From Hyphomicrobiaceae bacterium (lineage in GTDB: Bacteria > Pseudomonadota > Alphaproteobacteria > Rhizobiales > Hyphomicrobiaceae): DNA of 59,102 bases. Below, in pieces: positions 25,663-34,584 of the stretch. The position numbers and the translations under genes were made by a program. Location: assembly GCA_025359165.1 (NCBI GenBank), contig JANYHG010000032.1, positions 1 through 59,102 on the forward strand, in the 5' to 3' direction. The notes beneath the pieces were generated by a model. The model was not told the origin of the DNA and searched no databases. It was given only the letters and a program-made list of their open reading frames with translations. Position 1 is the stretch's first letter, and every line of letters begins with the position of its first letter.

Positions 25663-27342
25663 ATGCAAGTTTTAAGATGCTGCTTCCGGCCACTCGTGAA
25701 GGCGTCAGGTCCAATATCGATTTTTGCGGCGGTTATGACGTTCGCCATGACGGCAACGGCGCAAGACGCGCCGAAAAATGTGCCTGATTCTCCGAACAAC
25801 GCAGCTAAAACGTCAGGCCAGGGCCGCTCTCAAGATGGCGGCACTCGAACGCCACCGGCCTCGCAAACGAGTACGCAGCTCCGCCAACTTCCGGCCGACA
25901 GCACGACGTCGCACACCTTGGAGTTGCCGGGGCGCACGCTCAAATTTCACGCCACGGCTGGGTCCATCGCACTCACGGGAGACGACGGAAACCTGACGGC
26001 AGAACTGGGCTATGTCGCCTATCAACTAGATGGCGGCGACCCGCGCACACGGCCGGTCGCTTTCCTTTTCAATGGAGGGCCCGGGTCGGCGTCGGCATGG
26101 GTTCACATTATCGGATTTGGACCGTGGCGGTTGCCGGCGGATGCTTCGTCACTGTCGCCATCGGCGGCACCCGTGCTCGTGCCGAACGCTGAAACATGGC
26201 TGGATTTCACCGATCTGGTTTTCATCGATCCAGCAGGTACGGGATTTTCGCGGGTCGCACGCGCGGCGGACGGTGCAACGGGTGGCGCATCCGGATCCGG
26301 CTCACGTCAGCAGTCGAACACTCGCTCCTTCTACTCGGTCAACGGCGACGCGGATTCAGTCGCCGACATGATCGCGAAATGGTTGCGAAAGCACGATCGT
26401 CTGGTGTCGCCGAAAGTTATTGTCGGAGAAAGCTACGGCGGCATTCGGGCACCCAAGGTGGCTTACCGACTGCAGACGCAAAATGGGGTGGGTCTCAGCG
26501 CGATCGTGCTGTTGTCGCCGGTGATGGATTTCGGTCTGTTTCGCGGTCCGCGACATCATCTCAACGTATATGTGAATTCTCTGCCGACTATTGCTGCAGC
26601 CGCGCGAGAGGCAAAAGGCCAGCCGTTCAAAACGCGCGACGAACTCGCCGAAGTGGAAATTTATGCACGCAGCGAGTATCTGCTGGATTTGATGCGTGGC
26701 CCCCGTGATGCTGCAGCCGTCGAACGCGTGGTGAAGCGTGTCGCCGACATATCCAACCTTCCCGAAGCGGTGGTTCGCCAATACGGCGGGCGGCTCGACG
26801 AATTCATCTATATCCGCGAAAGCAATCGAGCGTCGCGCACGCATGCGAGCGGCTACGACACCAGCGTCGTCAGCGACGACCCTGATCCGACGACGTACTT
26901 CAAGAATTGGGATGACCCGTTCGCGTCCGCGCTTGCTGCACCGATCACGGGTGCCATGATCAATCTGTATGCGAAGCTGGGTTGGCGCACCGATCTTTCC
27001 TACAATCTTGCGGCGGGTGATGCTTTAGGGTCGTGGCAGTGGGGGAACTCGACCACATCGGTGGAGAGCTTCTCTCAGCTCAAAGCTGCGATGGCACTCG
27101 ACCCAAAGCTCCGCCTGCTCGTCTCGCATGGCGCGACCGATCTACGCACCCCATATCTCGGTAGCGTGCTGCTGCTTGATCAGCTGCCTGGGTTTGCAGA
27201 CAAAACCAAGGGACGTGTCGCGTTGCGACTCTATCCGGGTGGCCACATGCACTATACTCGGGAGGTCGCGCGGAAAGCCCTGCAGGCCGAGGTTAGAGAT
27301 CTTGTGGATCGGGTGTTGTCCGACGTCGCAGCGGTCAAATAG
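25663..27342 (+). CDS. Serine carboxypeptidase, peptidase family S10
   Basis: 559 residues from the ATG at 25663, which opens a signal peptide (FRPLVKASGPISIFAAVMTFAMTATA, cut near ATA-Q). An in-frame GTG at 25567 would place 32 residues before the signal and is less likely. Ribosome pairing is weak at both. The oxyanion-hole motif FLFNGGPGSAS is near 135-144. The catalytic triad by pattern is Ser257 in VGESYGG, Asp493 in SHGATDLRTPY and His528 in YPGGHMHY. The enzyme should be secreted to the periplasm or beyond and trim peptides from the C-terminus. The low-complexity stretch 36-80 (NNAAKTSGQGRSQ) is a linker. It is a single-gene unit after the H-NS terminator. Confidence 0.85.
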   Translation: MQVLRCCFRPLVKASGPISIFAAVMTFAMTATAQDAPKNVPDSPNNAAKTSGQGRSQDGGTRTPPASQTSTQLRQLPADSTTSHTLELPGRTLKFHATAGSIALTGDDGNLTAELGYVAYQLDGGDPRTRPVAFLFNGGPGSASAWVHIIGFGPWRLPADASSLSPSAAPVLVPNAETWLDFTDLVFIDPAGTGFSRVARAADGATGGASGSGSRQQSNTRSFYSVNGDADSVADMIAKWLRKHDRLVSPKVIVGESYGGIRAPKVAYRLQTQNGVGLSAIVLLSPVMDFGLFRGPRHHLNVYVNSLPTIAAAAREAKGQPFKTRDELAEVEIYARSEYLLDLMRGPRDAAAVERVVKRVADISNLPEAVVRQYGGRLDEFIYIRESNRASRTHASGYDTSVVSDDPDPTTYFKNWDDPFASALAAPITGAMINLYAKLGWRTDLSYNLAAGDALGSWQWGNSTTSVESFSQLKAAMALDPKLRLLVSHGATDLRTPYLGSVLLLDQLPGFADKTKGRVALRLYPGGHMHYTREVARKALQAEVRDLVDRVLSDVAAVK

Positions 27343-27951
27343 CCAACCCCCCCTGGTTATACTTTTGCAGAGCTGCAACGCGTTAGTGAACGATGATCAT
27401 CTGGTTCGGCAGCGATGAGGCGTGTGGTCGCACCGGACATTAACGTCGTTCAAAAAGAAATCGCGAAGTCAGAAATTTGTGGCGACGTTGGGATTTATCG
27501 TCGCAGTTTGCGCCAATGATGCATTTGCATCCACGTCGTATATGGAATCTAAATATGCTGTCGAAAACAGCCATTTAATCTTTCGAACGACTTCGAAATG
27601 AATATCCATTCACGGAATTAGCGCACTTCGAGACGGTGTTTAGATAGTTTTGTACACCGTTCGAAGGCTCGCCTGCAGCCTGATCACAGTGTTTTGTTCC
27701 AGTTGTGCGCTGCGATCAAGTCGCGGCCCCGGGTGGTGGACACGCGTCAACTTTTGCCGCATTTCCAGCGCGCAAGAGACGCAACCTTCGAGCTGCTGTG
27801 AAGTTAGCGGTGATCACTCGAAGCTTACTCCTTCTCCAGAGTCGACGTTAACGATGTCTCGCGGTCACGGTTTTGCTCAGGCTACTGTGGGCGTATTTAA
27901 AGCGAGTTTACCCCAGTGCCGTCGCTCGTAGGGGTCACCAGTTCATGAGAT
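27343..27951. other. Long intergenic region with lower GC and one candidate small frame
   Basis: 609 bp between the S10 peptidase and the HAD phosphatase. The middle is clearly more AT-rich than the neighbouring genes. Only the small frame at 27422-27601 (listed separately) has protein-like character. No RNA gene or repeat was recognised. Confidence 0.5.
27422..27601 (+). CDS. Candidate 59-residue small secreted protein
   Basis: An open frame from a GTG at 27422 to a TGA at 27599-27601. Its translation has a basic start (SFKKKSRSQK), then a hydrophobic run (FVATLGFIVAVCANDAFA) ending in a signal-peptidase-like AFA, then about 23 polar residues (beginning STSYMESKYAV). This signal-peptide shape is seldom seen by chance, but GAGG lies only one base before the GTG, which is too close for a good ribosome site. 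It may be a small secreted peptide or the remnant of a longer secreted protein. Confidence is low. Confidence 0.3.
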   Translation: MWSHRTLTSFKKKSRSQKFVATLGFIVAVCANDAFASTSYMESKYAVENSHLIFRTTSK

Positions 27952-28755
27952 GTGCCAGTGCCGAGTTCTCTTCGTAACGTGCGTGTGCTTGTCGATTTCG
28001 ACGGAACCATTGTTCCCGGCGACGTAACAGATCACATTTTTCAATCTTTCGCTCAGCCGGAGTGGCTTAAGCTGGAGGAGGAATGGCAGGCCGGTCGCAT
28101 GAATTCGCGCGATTGCATGGGCGCGCAGGTCGAGCTGATCCGTGCGACGCGAGACGACATCTTCCGTGCCGTGAGCGAGCGAGACATAGACCCGGCCTTC
28201 CCGGAATTCGTTCGGCAGTGTCAGGCCCGCGCCATTGATGTGACGGTCGTATCCGATGGCTTCGACTTGGCCATTGAAGCGACGTTCGAGCGGTACGGTA
28301 TCGATCTTCCGTTCTACGCCAACCATCTAGCGTGGCAGGGTGACAACCGCTGGAAATTGGAATTTCCGAACCGGAACAGCGCTTGCGACACCGGTTCCGG
28401 CAATTGCAAGTGCCGGCAGCTGGCAGAGCCGCTGACGAGGACGGTGGTTATCGGTGACGGGAGATCGGACTTCTGCGTAGCATCGAAAGCTGATTTCGTT
28501 TTATCCAAAGCGAGCCTTACACGCCATTGTCAAAGCCAAGGATTACACCATTGGGCGATCTCCGGTTTCGCCGATGTGGTCGCCCGCTTCGACGGATGGC
28601 TGCTGGAGGCACGTTCGGGTGTCAGACGCGGCAGCAGCTCATCTCAGAACGTTATACCCGTTCGTCCGGTCGGCATCTCTTCGCTCCGACCGCGACTGCC
28701 GGAGCGTCGCCTTGGCCTTCCTGTCAGCCGCCCGCGTCCCTCAACGACGGCCTGA
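27952..28755 (+). CDS. HAD-superfamily phosphatase, MtnX-like, with a C-terminal extension
   Basis: 267 residues. HAD motifs are in order: VDFDGTI with nucleophile Asp15 and acid Asp17, VVSDGFD with Ser101, and VVIGDGRSDF with Asp169 and Asp173 as magnesium ligands. The form is that of the MtnX/phosphoserine-phosphatase-like group, which dephosphorylates small metabolites such as the methionine-salvage enol-phosphate. No other methionine-salvage gene is near, so the substrate is open. The domain ends near residue 215; the last 50 residues (SSSSQNVIPVRPVG... RPRPSTTA) are low complexity and may be disordered or read through a mutated stop. The GTG start at 27952 is chosen by frame; no good ribosome site is visible. 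Confidence 0.72.
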   Translation: MPVPSSLRNVRVLVDFDGTIVPGDVTDHIFQSFAQPEWLKLEEEWQAGRMNSRDCMGAQVELIRATRDDIFRAVSERDIDPAFPEFVRQCQARAIDVTVVSDGFDLAIEATFERYGIDLPFYANHLAWQGDNRWKLEFPNRNSACDTGSGNCKCRQLAEPLTRTVVIGDGRSDFCVASKADFVLSKASLTRHCQSQGLHHWAISGFADVVARFDGWLLEARSGVRRGSSSSQNVIPVRPVGISSLRPRLPERRLGLPVSRPRPSTTA

Positions 28756-28939
28756 TCAAAATAATTGGTTATGGTTTTCATCTTCTCTGACATCTCGCAC
28801 GTATAGACCCTCACACCCAATGACGCTTTACGCAGTGCGGACAGCGCTTGTGACCCGGTGAAACAAATAATCTGAAGATGCGCTCGAATCCCCCAATTCG
28901 AGCTGCCTCTCGTGTGGCCTTCCAAAAAGGATCGTTTGC

Positions 28940-29830
28940 GTGACAGCGACAATACGCGACCGCAGTTTTTTCAATGCCGGCTCGAAGACGGGCTTTCTGC
29001 TCATTCACGGCTTGACCGGAACGCCGATCGAGTTGCGGTACATCTCGAATGGGCTTGCGCGAGCAGGCTTCACCGTGAGTGTCCCGCAGCTTGCTGGCCA
29101 TTGCGGCACGCTTGAAGACTTGAAGGCGACCACATGGCAGGATTGGTATCAAAGCGCCGAGGACGCGCTGGTCGAACTGCGTAAGACATGCGACCTGATC
29201 ATCGTCGGGGGCCTTTCGATGGGCGCCGTTCTGGCACTTCGTTTGGCCGCAGAGCATCCAGATACAGTTAACGGCGCTACGTTGTTTGCGCCGACTTTCA
29301 AGTTCGACGGCTGGTCGATGCCTTGGTATGCGAGGCTTTTCGAGTTGGTCAACGACAACTGGAGCGCCGACAAATTCCTGTTCACGGAGCGTGAACCTTA
29401 CGGCATCAAGAATGTTCGGTTCCGTGAGTTCGTCATGAATGCAATTCACAGCGACGATAGTTCGCAAGCCGGCTTGCCGGGAACTCCTGGCCGGTCGCTG
29501 CTACAGTTTCGTTACCTGACGAAGTCGGTCAACCGCGTGCTTGGATTGATCCGGCAGCCGACGCTGGTTCTGCATCCCCGCGAAGACGATCGCGCCAGTC
29601 TCGGCAATGCCGAACATTTGCAGCGCAACCTGGGTGGTCGCGTGACAACGGTCGTCCTCGAAGACTGCTATCACGTCATTACGCTGGATCAACAGCGCGA
29701 TGTCGTGCTGGATGAGACCCGCGAATTCGCGTTCAAGCTCGAGCAAGCGGCAATCGCGGCAAAGAAAATCGGTGTGCGCGGAACGCCGTCGCGCGTCTCG
29801 ACCGCCCCGAAGATCAACCGCATCCAATAG
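28940..29830 (+). CDS. Alpha/beta-hydrolase, carboxylesterase/monoacylglycerol-lipase type
   Basis: 296 residues from a GTG at 28940 with AAGGAT shortly before it. Fold marks are LLIHGLTGTPIELRYISNGLA (oxyanion region), the nucleophile elbow GGLSMG with Ser93, an acid region HPREDDRAS, and the terminal histidine in LEDCYHVITLDQQRD. This pattern fits the Est30-type carboxylesterases and bacterial monoacylglycerol lipases. No signal peptide, so cytoplasmic. It lies about 185 bp after the phosphatase gene; co-transcription is possible but unproven. A GC-rich hairpin follows the stop. Confidence 0.82.
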   Translation: MTATIRDRSFFNAGSKTGFLLIHGLTGTPIELRYISNGLARAGFTVSVPQLAGHCGTLEDLKATTWQDWYQSAEDALVELRKTCDLIIVGGLSMGAVLALRLAAEHPDTVNGATLFAPTFKFDGWSMPWYARLFELVNDNWSADKFLFTEREPYGIKNVRFREFVMNAIHSDDSSQAGLPGTPGRSLLQFRYLTKSVNRVLGLIRQPTLVLHPREDDRASLGNAEHLQRNLGGRVTTVVLEDCYHVITLDQQRDVVLDETREFAFKLEQAAIAAKKIGVRGTPSRVSTAPKINRIQ

Positions 29831-29837
29831 GCATACG

Positions 29838-29864
29838 CACCGCGGGCCGATCAGACCCGCGGTG
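29838..29864. terminator. Shared hairpin between convergent genes
   Basis: CACCGCGGG at 29838-29846 pairs perfectly with CCCGCGGTG at 29856-29864 across a 9-base loop. It sits between the esterase stop and the DUF2147 gene and overlaps the last codons and stop of the latter. No T-run is present on either side, so action as a two-way terminator is plausible but not certain. Confidence 0.45.
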
Positions 29865-30396
29865 GACCGCACCTGGCGAGATCGACCGGGGCGCGTTTCC
29901 AGGTGTAAGTCTCGCTGAGGAATTTGAGACCGGCGTAACCTAGTACCGACATTTCGTCGGCGGTTATCAGCTTCAATTCCACGTCGAATTTCTCGCCTTC
30001 TTCCGGATCATAAATCGAACCGCCTCCCCAGATGTTGCCGATACGCGCGGGCTTCTGCCGTGCCAGATCGATCAGAACCTGTGTCCCGCAAATCGGTTTG
30101 TTTCGCCGTTTCGGATCCGGATTCTTCGCGTCCACGACCGGTTGGCCGGTTTTGCCGACAGTATCTTTGACCCAGTAGATGTATCCGCACGCTTTCAGAC
30201 CGCACGGAACAATTTCGACCGCGCCGCGGCCGGTATGATCGATCCAAACGCCAAGCACGTCGGGCTGGGTCGCGGGTGCGGGAGCGGACGTCGCTGCCGT
30301 CCCTTGGGCCGCCAAAGGTTCGGGCGCGAGCATAAGCCCCAGGGACCCGAGAGCTACCAAAGCTGACCCAATTGCAATTTTTCGAGCTGCCATCAT
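29851..30396 (-). CDS. DUF2147 family exported protein
   Basis: 181 residues. It starts with a Sec signal (ARKIAIGSALVALGSLGLMLAPEPLAAQ). The DUF2147 core follows: DVLGVWIDHTGRGAVEIVPCGLKACGYIYWVKD, then ICGTQVLIDLA and GGGSIYDPEEGEKFDVELKLITADEMSVLGY, ending RAPVDLARCG. The four cysteines (two in the first strand pair) may form disulfides. The family is periplasmic or outer-surface in proteobacteria and its function is not known. Two ATG codons stand in tandem at 30396 and 30393. It converges with the esterase and diverges from the exporter operon. Confidence 0.82.
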   Translation of the reverse strand: MMAARKIAIGSALVALGSLGLMLAPEPLAAQGTAATSAPAPATQPDVLGVWIDHTGRGAVEIVPCGLKACGYIYWVKDTVGKTGQPVVDAKNPDPKRRNKPICGTQVLIDLARQKPARIGNIWGGGSIYDPEEGEKFDVELKLITADEMSVLGYAGLKFLSETYTWKRAPVDLARCGPPRV

Positions 30397-30712
30397 ATGT
30401 ACTTCCCTTTTTCAACTCGCAGAAGCGCAACAAAACATGGACGCAATGTGGCTTTAAGGAATTCTGCTTACGGATGGAGCCAATCAACAAATGGCATCTT
30501 TACGTTAGCAGCGTAGTTTATTCGAGGTCCGATTAAAACGCGCTATACCTAAACCGTCAGATGCGCGTTGTAGTTCATGGCTGCCATTTAGGTGAATTGA
30601 GCTGCCGTGATTTCGTCTTGCAGTGTGGTTTCGCCGGATTGACACCGTTCAGCCCGGTCACATGGCCCGTGTTCATCTTTCTGCAATATCGATAGTGTGG
30701 TGTTCGAGTTCA
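30397..30712. other. Divergent intergenic region before the DevC-type exporter
   Basis: 316 bp between the DUF2147 gene and the exporter operon. An in-frame extension to 30623 exists but has no ribosome site. The AT-rich stretch near 30480-30550 is likely promoter ground. No clear operator was seen. Confidence 0.45.
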
Positions 30713-31846
30713 ATGACGTTCATTCTGGCATTCAGAAATCTGTTCCATGATCGCGTCCGGTTAGCGGTAACGCTGATCGGCATTTTGTTCGCGATCGTCC
30801 TTATCGCGGTTCAGCTCGGGCTTTACCTGGGGGCCCGTCAGATCATTGCCTCGACCATCGATCACGCCAAGGGCGATATCTGGATCATGGCCTACGGCAA
30901 CAAGAACTTCGAAGAGGCGCAACCGATCAATCAACGTGCGCGCTTTGTCGCCCTGTCGACGCCTGGTGTCGCGGCGGTCATTCCGATGATTACTTCTTTC
31001 GTGGACTGGAAAAAGCCTGATGGCGGTACCGCGACCATCGTCCTTGTCGGCGCTGATCCTGAAGATGGTGGGCTGGTGCCCTGGGACCTCGTCGACGGCG
31101 ATATCGCCGCACTCGGCGCACGTGACGCCGTTATCATCGACAAGACTTACCTCGAGGATCTCGGCGCATCCGGCCTTGGTTCCACGGCGCAGATCAACGG
31201 CAGCCGCGTGCGGGTCGTTGGTCTGACGGACGGAATCCGGTCGTTCACGACGACGCCGTTCGTATTCACGACCTTCTCGCGGGCCCGCTCGCTGCTGGGG
31301 CTGGGGCCCGATCAGATCACCTATGGATTGGTTCAACTCGCGCCCAGCGCCAATCCCGACGCGGTCCGCGCCGCTTTACAGGAACGATTGCCGAGCGAGC
31401 AGGTGCTGACCAAAGCCGAATTCCGCAATCGCAGCCTCAACCATTGGATGATGTCGACGGGTGCCGGGGTGGCGCTCATCGGTGGTGCAATTTTGGGCTT
31501 GATCGTCGGCACGGTGATCGTCGCGCAGACGCTTTATTCGTCGACCAAGGACCATCTGAACGAGTTCGCGACCTTGCGCGCGCTCGGGTCGTCGACGGGC
31601 TATATTCACAAAGTGATCCTGTCGCAGGCGGCGTTGTCCGCTGCGATCGGGTATGGCTTGGGCATGACGATTGCTTTGCTGATTATCTACGTGACGGAAA
31701 GCATGGCATTGCCGCTGCCCATCGTCATGACGCCCGGCCTTGCCGCGTTGCTGTTCGGATTGACGCTGTTCATGTGCGCTATCTCGGCCATCGCGGCCAT
31801 CAGCAAGGTCACGCGGATCGACCCAGCCATGGTGTTCAGCCGATGA
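30713..31846 (+). CDS. FtsX-like ABC exporter permease, DevC-type
   Basis: 377 residues from the ATG at 30713. The start MTFILAFRNLFHDRVRLAVTLIGILFAIVLIAVQLGL gives a first membrane helix at about 18-40. A large periplasmic domain (about 45-250) follows, then three membrane helices (IGGAILGLIVGTVIVAQTLYS, ILSQAALSAAIGYGLGMTIALL, LAALLFGLTLFMCAISAIAAI) and the end KVTRIDPAMVFSR. This is the MacB/FtsX permease plan, closest in type to DevC. It would work with the ATPase (4-bp overlap, ATGA at 31843) and the membrane-fusion protein that follow. A TolC-type outer-membrane partner is not in the window. The ribosome site is weak. Confidence 0.85.
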   Translation: MTFILAFRNLFHDRVRLAVTLIGILFAIVLIAVQLGLYLGARQIIASTIDHAKGDIWIMAYGNKNFEEAQPINQRARFVALSTPGVAAVIPMITSFVDWKKPDGGTATIVLVGADPEDGGLVPWDLVDGDIAALGARDAVIIDKTYLEDLGASGLGSTAQINGSRVRVVGLTDGIRSFTTTPFVFTTFSRARSLLGLGPDQITYGLVQLAPSANPDAVRAALQERLPSEQVLTKAEFRNRSLNHWMMSTGAGVALIGGAILGLIVGTVIVAQTLYSSTKDHLNEFATLRALGSSTGYIHKVILSQAALSAAIGYGLGMTIALLIIYVTESMALPLPIVMTPGLAALLFGLTLFMCAISAIAAISKVTRIDPAMVFSR

Positions 31847-32607
31847 CCCAACCTTCAGTGCTCACGGCGAGCAACATCGTCAAAGATCTTGGCGCGGGCG
31901 CAGGTGCGGTGCGCGCGCTCAAAGGCGTGTCGCTCGATTTGCGGCCCGGCGAGTTGACACTGCTGATGGGGCCATCGGGGTCCGGCAAAACGACGTTGCT
32001 GTCGATCCTCGGGTGCATCTTGACGCCAACGGAAGGTACGCTGACCCTCGCCGGGAACGATACGTTCGGATTGAATGCGGAGCAGCTGGCGAACCTGCGG
32101 CGTCACCACGTCGGCTTCATCTTTCAGTCCTACAACCTGTTTCCGACGCTGACGGCGGAGGAGAACGTGCGGCTGGCGCTCGATGTGCGTGGCGAACGTG
32201 GGCCTGGGGTCGTCGTGCGGGCGCAACGCGCGCTACAGCAAGTGGGCCTCGGCCATCGCATGAAATCGTATCCGGGCAATATGAGCGGCGGGGAGCAGCA
32301 ACGCGTGGCAGTCGCCCGGGCCATCGCCGGCAAGCCGAGCGTCATTCTCGCGGACGAACCAACGGCGGCGCTCGACAGCGAGAACGGAAACGCCGTCATG
32401 GAGTTGCTGAGCGAAATCGCTTCGAACCCCGAAAACCAACACGCCGTATTGGCTGTGACGCACGATCCGCGAACGATCAAATATGCCGATCGTATTCTTA
32501 AAATCGAGGACGGTCGCATCGTCGGCGAAGATCGGCCACCCGGCGGCGACGACAACATTCACAAGCTATCTCGTGGAAAGAAACGGAAGTTCGATGCAAA
32601 ATCGTGA
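31843..32607 (+). CDS. ABC exporter ATP-binding protein, DevA/LolD-type
   Basis: 254 residues from the ATG at 31843 overlapping the permease stop. Motifs are Walker A GPSGSGKTT, VGFIFQSYNLFPTLTAEENV (typical of MacB/LolD/DevA ATPases), signature MSGGEQQRVAVARAI, Walker B VILADEPTAALD and switch AVTHDPRT. The end is basic (KLSRGKKRKFDAKS). It powers the DevC-type permease by mechanotransmission rather than substrate passage through the permease, as known for this class. The next gene starts 14 bp inside it. Confidence 0.9.
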   Translation: MTQPSVLTASNIVKDLGAGAGAVRALKGVSLDLRPGELTLLMGPSGSGKTTLLSILGCILTPTEGTLTLAGNDTFGLNAEQLANLRRHHVGFIFQSYNLFPTLTAEENVRLALDVRGERGPGVVVRAQRALQQVGLGHRMKSYPGNMSGGEQQRVAVARAIAGKPSVILADEPTAALDSENGNAVMELLSEIASNPENQHAVLAVTHDPRTIKYADRILKIEDGRIVGEDRPPGGDDNIHKLSRGKKRKFDAKS

Positions 32608-33694
32608 AAGCGCGCTTGGTCCCCTGTTAGCGGCTGCAGCCATTGCCGTCGCCATAGCGATCTTCGTTTCTCGCACCCCTCGCGCCATCGATGCGGGCGG
32701 TTCGGCGCAGTCGATTGCGACCGGCAGCACGAACACCCCCGGCTCGACCACGGCGACAGCGCCAGCGGCCAAAGTGGCCTGGGCAGTTTCAGCACCAGGA
32801 CGAGTCGAGCCCAAAGGTGGAGAAATTCGCATTTCGCCGCAGAGCGCAGGGCGCATCAGCGAGGTGCTCGTCGCGCTTAATCAGAAAGTGAACGCGGGCG
32901 ACCTGCTGATCAAGCTCGATGACAGCGAAGTGGAGGCGCGACTGGCGGCAGCGGATGCGGAAGCGTCGGTGCGCCGCCGTGACCGCGACGGAGAAGTGGT
33001 GACCGGCGCCGCCCGCGATCGCCGCAGCGCCGAAGACGAAGCCTTCAAAAGCGAACGGCAGTTCAGTGTGAACCGTGCCGAGTTGGACCGCTGGTTCGAG
33101 GCGCGGAAGGCGGGGCTGGCGACGGATGCGCAGGTGTCGACTGCGCGGGAAACCGTCACGAAGGCCAGGGACGCCATGGTTGCCGCGCGTACGACGTTGC
33201 GACGCCTGCTCGGGGATACGGCACTTGCGCAGACACGTCTGGAAGCGGCGCTCGCGGCGGCGCGTTCCGAGCTTGCCGGCGTCGATGCGGCGGCAGAACG
33301 GTTACGCGTCCGGGCACCGCAGGACGGTACCGTGTTGCAGCTGACTGCAACGGCGGGCGAGAGCGTAGCGCCGTCACCCGAAACTGTTCTGGTCGTATTG
33401 GGCGATATGAGCGGGTTACGGGTGAAGGCGGAAATCGAGGAACGCGACATCGGGAAATTGCGCGTGGGCCAGGTGGCGGTCGTGCGCTCCGATGCGTTTC
33501 CGGGTCGCGACTTCGACGGTAAAGTCGTGTCATTCGCGCAAGCGATGGGACCAAGCCGGTTGGGCCAGAAAGGCCCGCGTAAACTGGCGGATGTCGATGT
33601 GCTCGAGGTTTCGGTCGAGCTGACGGGCGCGTCGCCGCTGCTGCCGGGAATGCGGGTCGACGTATTCCTCAAACCGGAATCGGCGACAAAGTAA
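32594..33694 (+). CDS. Membrane-fusion (HlyD/DevB-type) protein of the exporter
   Basis: 366 residues from the ATG at 32594, with GGAAG shortly before it. A membrane anchor lies at about 9-26 (GPLLAAAAIAVAIAIFVS). The lipoyl-like part (APGRVEPKGGEIRISPQSAGRISEVLV) is at about 67-95, then a long coiled-coil hairpin rich in Ala/Arg/Glu (about 110-235), then a second lipoyl half (RVRAPQDGTVLQL) and beta-barrel (LRVGQVAVVRSDAFPG). It should bridge the inner-membrane exporter to an outer-membrane channel. The complete set devC-devA-devB here suggests export of a lipid, glycolipid or peptide; in cyanobacteria DevBCA exports glycolipids. Confidence 0.85.
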   Translation: MQNRESALGPLLAAAAIAVAIAIFVSRTPRAIDAGGSAQSIATGSTNTPGSTTATAPAAKVAWAVSAPGRVEPKGGEIRISPQSAGRISEVLVALNQKVNAGDLLIKLDDSEVEARLAAADAEASVRRRDRDGEVVTGAARDRRSAEDEAFKSERQFSVNRAELDRWFEARKAGLATDAQVSTARETVTKARDAMVAARTTLRRLLGDTALAQTRLEAALAAARSELAGVDAAAERLRVRAPQDGTVLQLTATAGESVAPSPETVLVVLGDMSGLRVKAEIEERDIGKLRVGQVAVVRSDAFPGRDFDGKVVSFAQAMGPSRLGQKGPRKLADVDVLEVSVELTGASPLLPGMRVDVFLKPESATK

Positions 33695-33766
33695 TTCGCT
33701 TTACCTGGACTGCTCTTGTCGAAGCCGTAGAATGGTGTCGCAACGGGTCAACCAGGGGTCACAAAC

Positions 33767-34570
33767 GTGGACGATCGTAAATCGAGCGGCCAGAGTCGGA
33801 GCGCCCGCGATGTTCGTGTCGCGTGCCGGAAGGGCGTTCTGACGGGCCAGACGGCCGGTTCGGCTCCCGGATACGTGCAGGGAAATCTGGTTATTCTGCC
33901 GCGTGATCTGGCCGACGACTTCTTGCGCTTTGCGCAACGAAACCCGAAGCCGTGCCCGCTGATCGGGGTGTCGGAGGTGGGGTCGCCACAGGTGCCGGAA
34001 CTCGGTGACGATCTCGATCTGCGGACAGATCTGCCGCGCTATCGGGTGTGGCGGCATGGCGAACTGGTCGATGAACCAACCGACGTGCTCAGCTATTGGA
34101 CAGCGGATCTGGTCGGCTTCGTGATCGGCTGCTCGTTTTCGTTCGAGGAAGCGCTGCTGGCCGCCGACGTGCCGGTGCGCCATATCGCCGAGGGCAAGAA
34201 CGTGCCGATGTTCCGGACCAACATCGCGTGCACTACGGCCGGGCGGTTCGCGGGCCCGATGGTGGTTTCGATGCGTCCACTGAAACCTGCCGACGCGATC
34301 CGCGCGGTGCAGATCACGTCGCGGTTTCCAAGCGTGCATGGCGCACCCGTGCACATCGGGCTGCCTGGGTCGATCGGCATCGGCGATCTATCGCGGCCAG
34401 ACTATGGCGACACGGTCGCCGTGCACGACGACGAGCTGCCGGTGTTCTGGGCCTGCGGCGTCACTCCGCAAGCGGTCATCGCCGCCGCCAAACCCGCGTT
34501 CGCGATCACCCACGCTCCCGGCGCGATGCTGGTGACGGACCGCAAGAATTCGGAGTTCGCAGCGTTTTAA
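33767..34570 (+). CDS. DUF1445 family protein (D-glutamate cyclase-like/putative hydro-lyase)
   Basis: 267 residues from a GTG at 33767, with AGGGG at 33754-33758. Family marks are [66 protein letters not shown], and [24 protein letters not shown]. The end has [12 protein letters not shown]. Bacterial members are annotated as putative hydro-lyases, and the mitochondrial homologue acts as a D-glutamate cyclase; the reaction here is inferred from that relation only. Cytoplasmic. It lies 72 bp after the exporter operon and converges with the sugar importer operon, with a 14-bp gap. Confidence 0.85.
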   Translation: MDDRKSSGQSRSARDVRVACRKGVLTGQTAGSAPGYVQGNLVILPRDLADDFLRFAQRNPKPCPLIGVSEVGSPQVPELGDDLDLRTDLPRYRVWRHGELVDEPTDVLSYWTADLVGFVIGCSFSFEEALLAADVPVRHIAEGKNVPMFRTNIACTTAGRFAGPMVVSMRPLKPADAIRAVQITSRFPSVHGAPVHIGLPGSIGIGDLSRPDYGDTVAVHDDELPVFWACGVTPQAVIAAAKPAFAITHAPGAMLVTDRKNSEFAAF

Positions 34571-34584
34571 ACAGCTTGCGCCGC

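Noticed and set aside
31444-31842. N-terminal extension of the DevA-type ATPase by 133 codons
   Set aside because: It runs through the permease gene in another frame; the ATG at 31843 in the ATGA overlap is the natural start.
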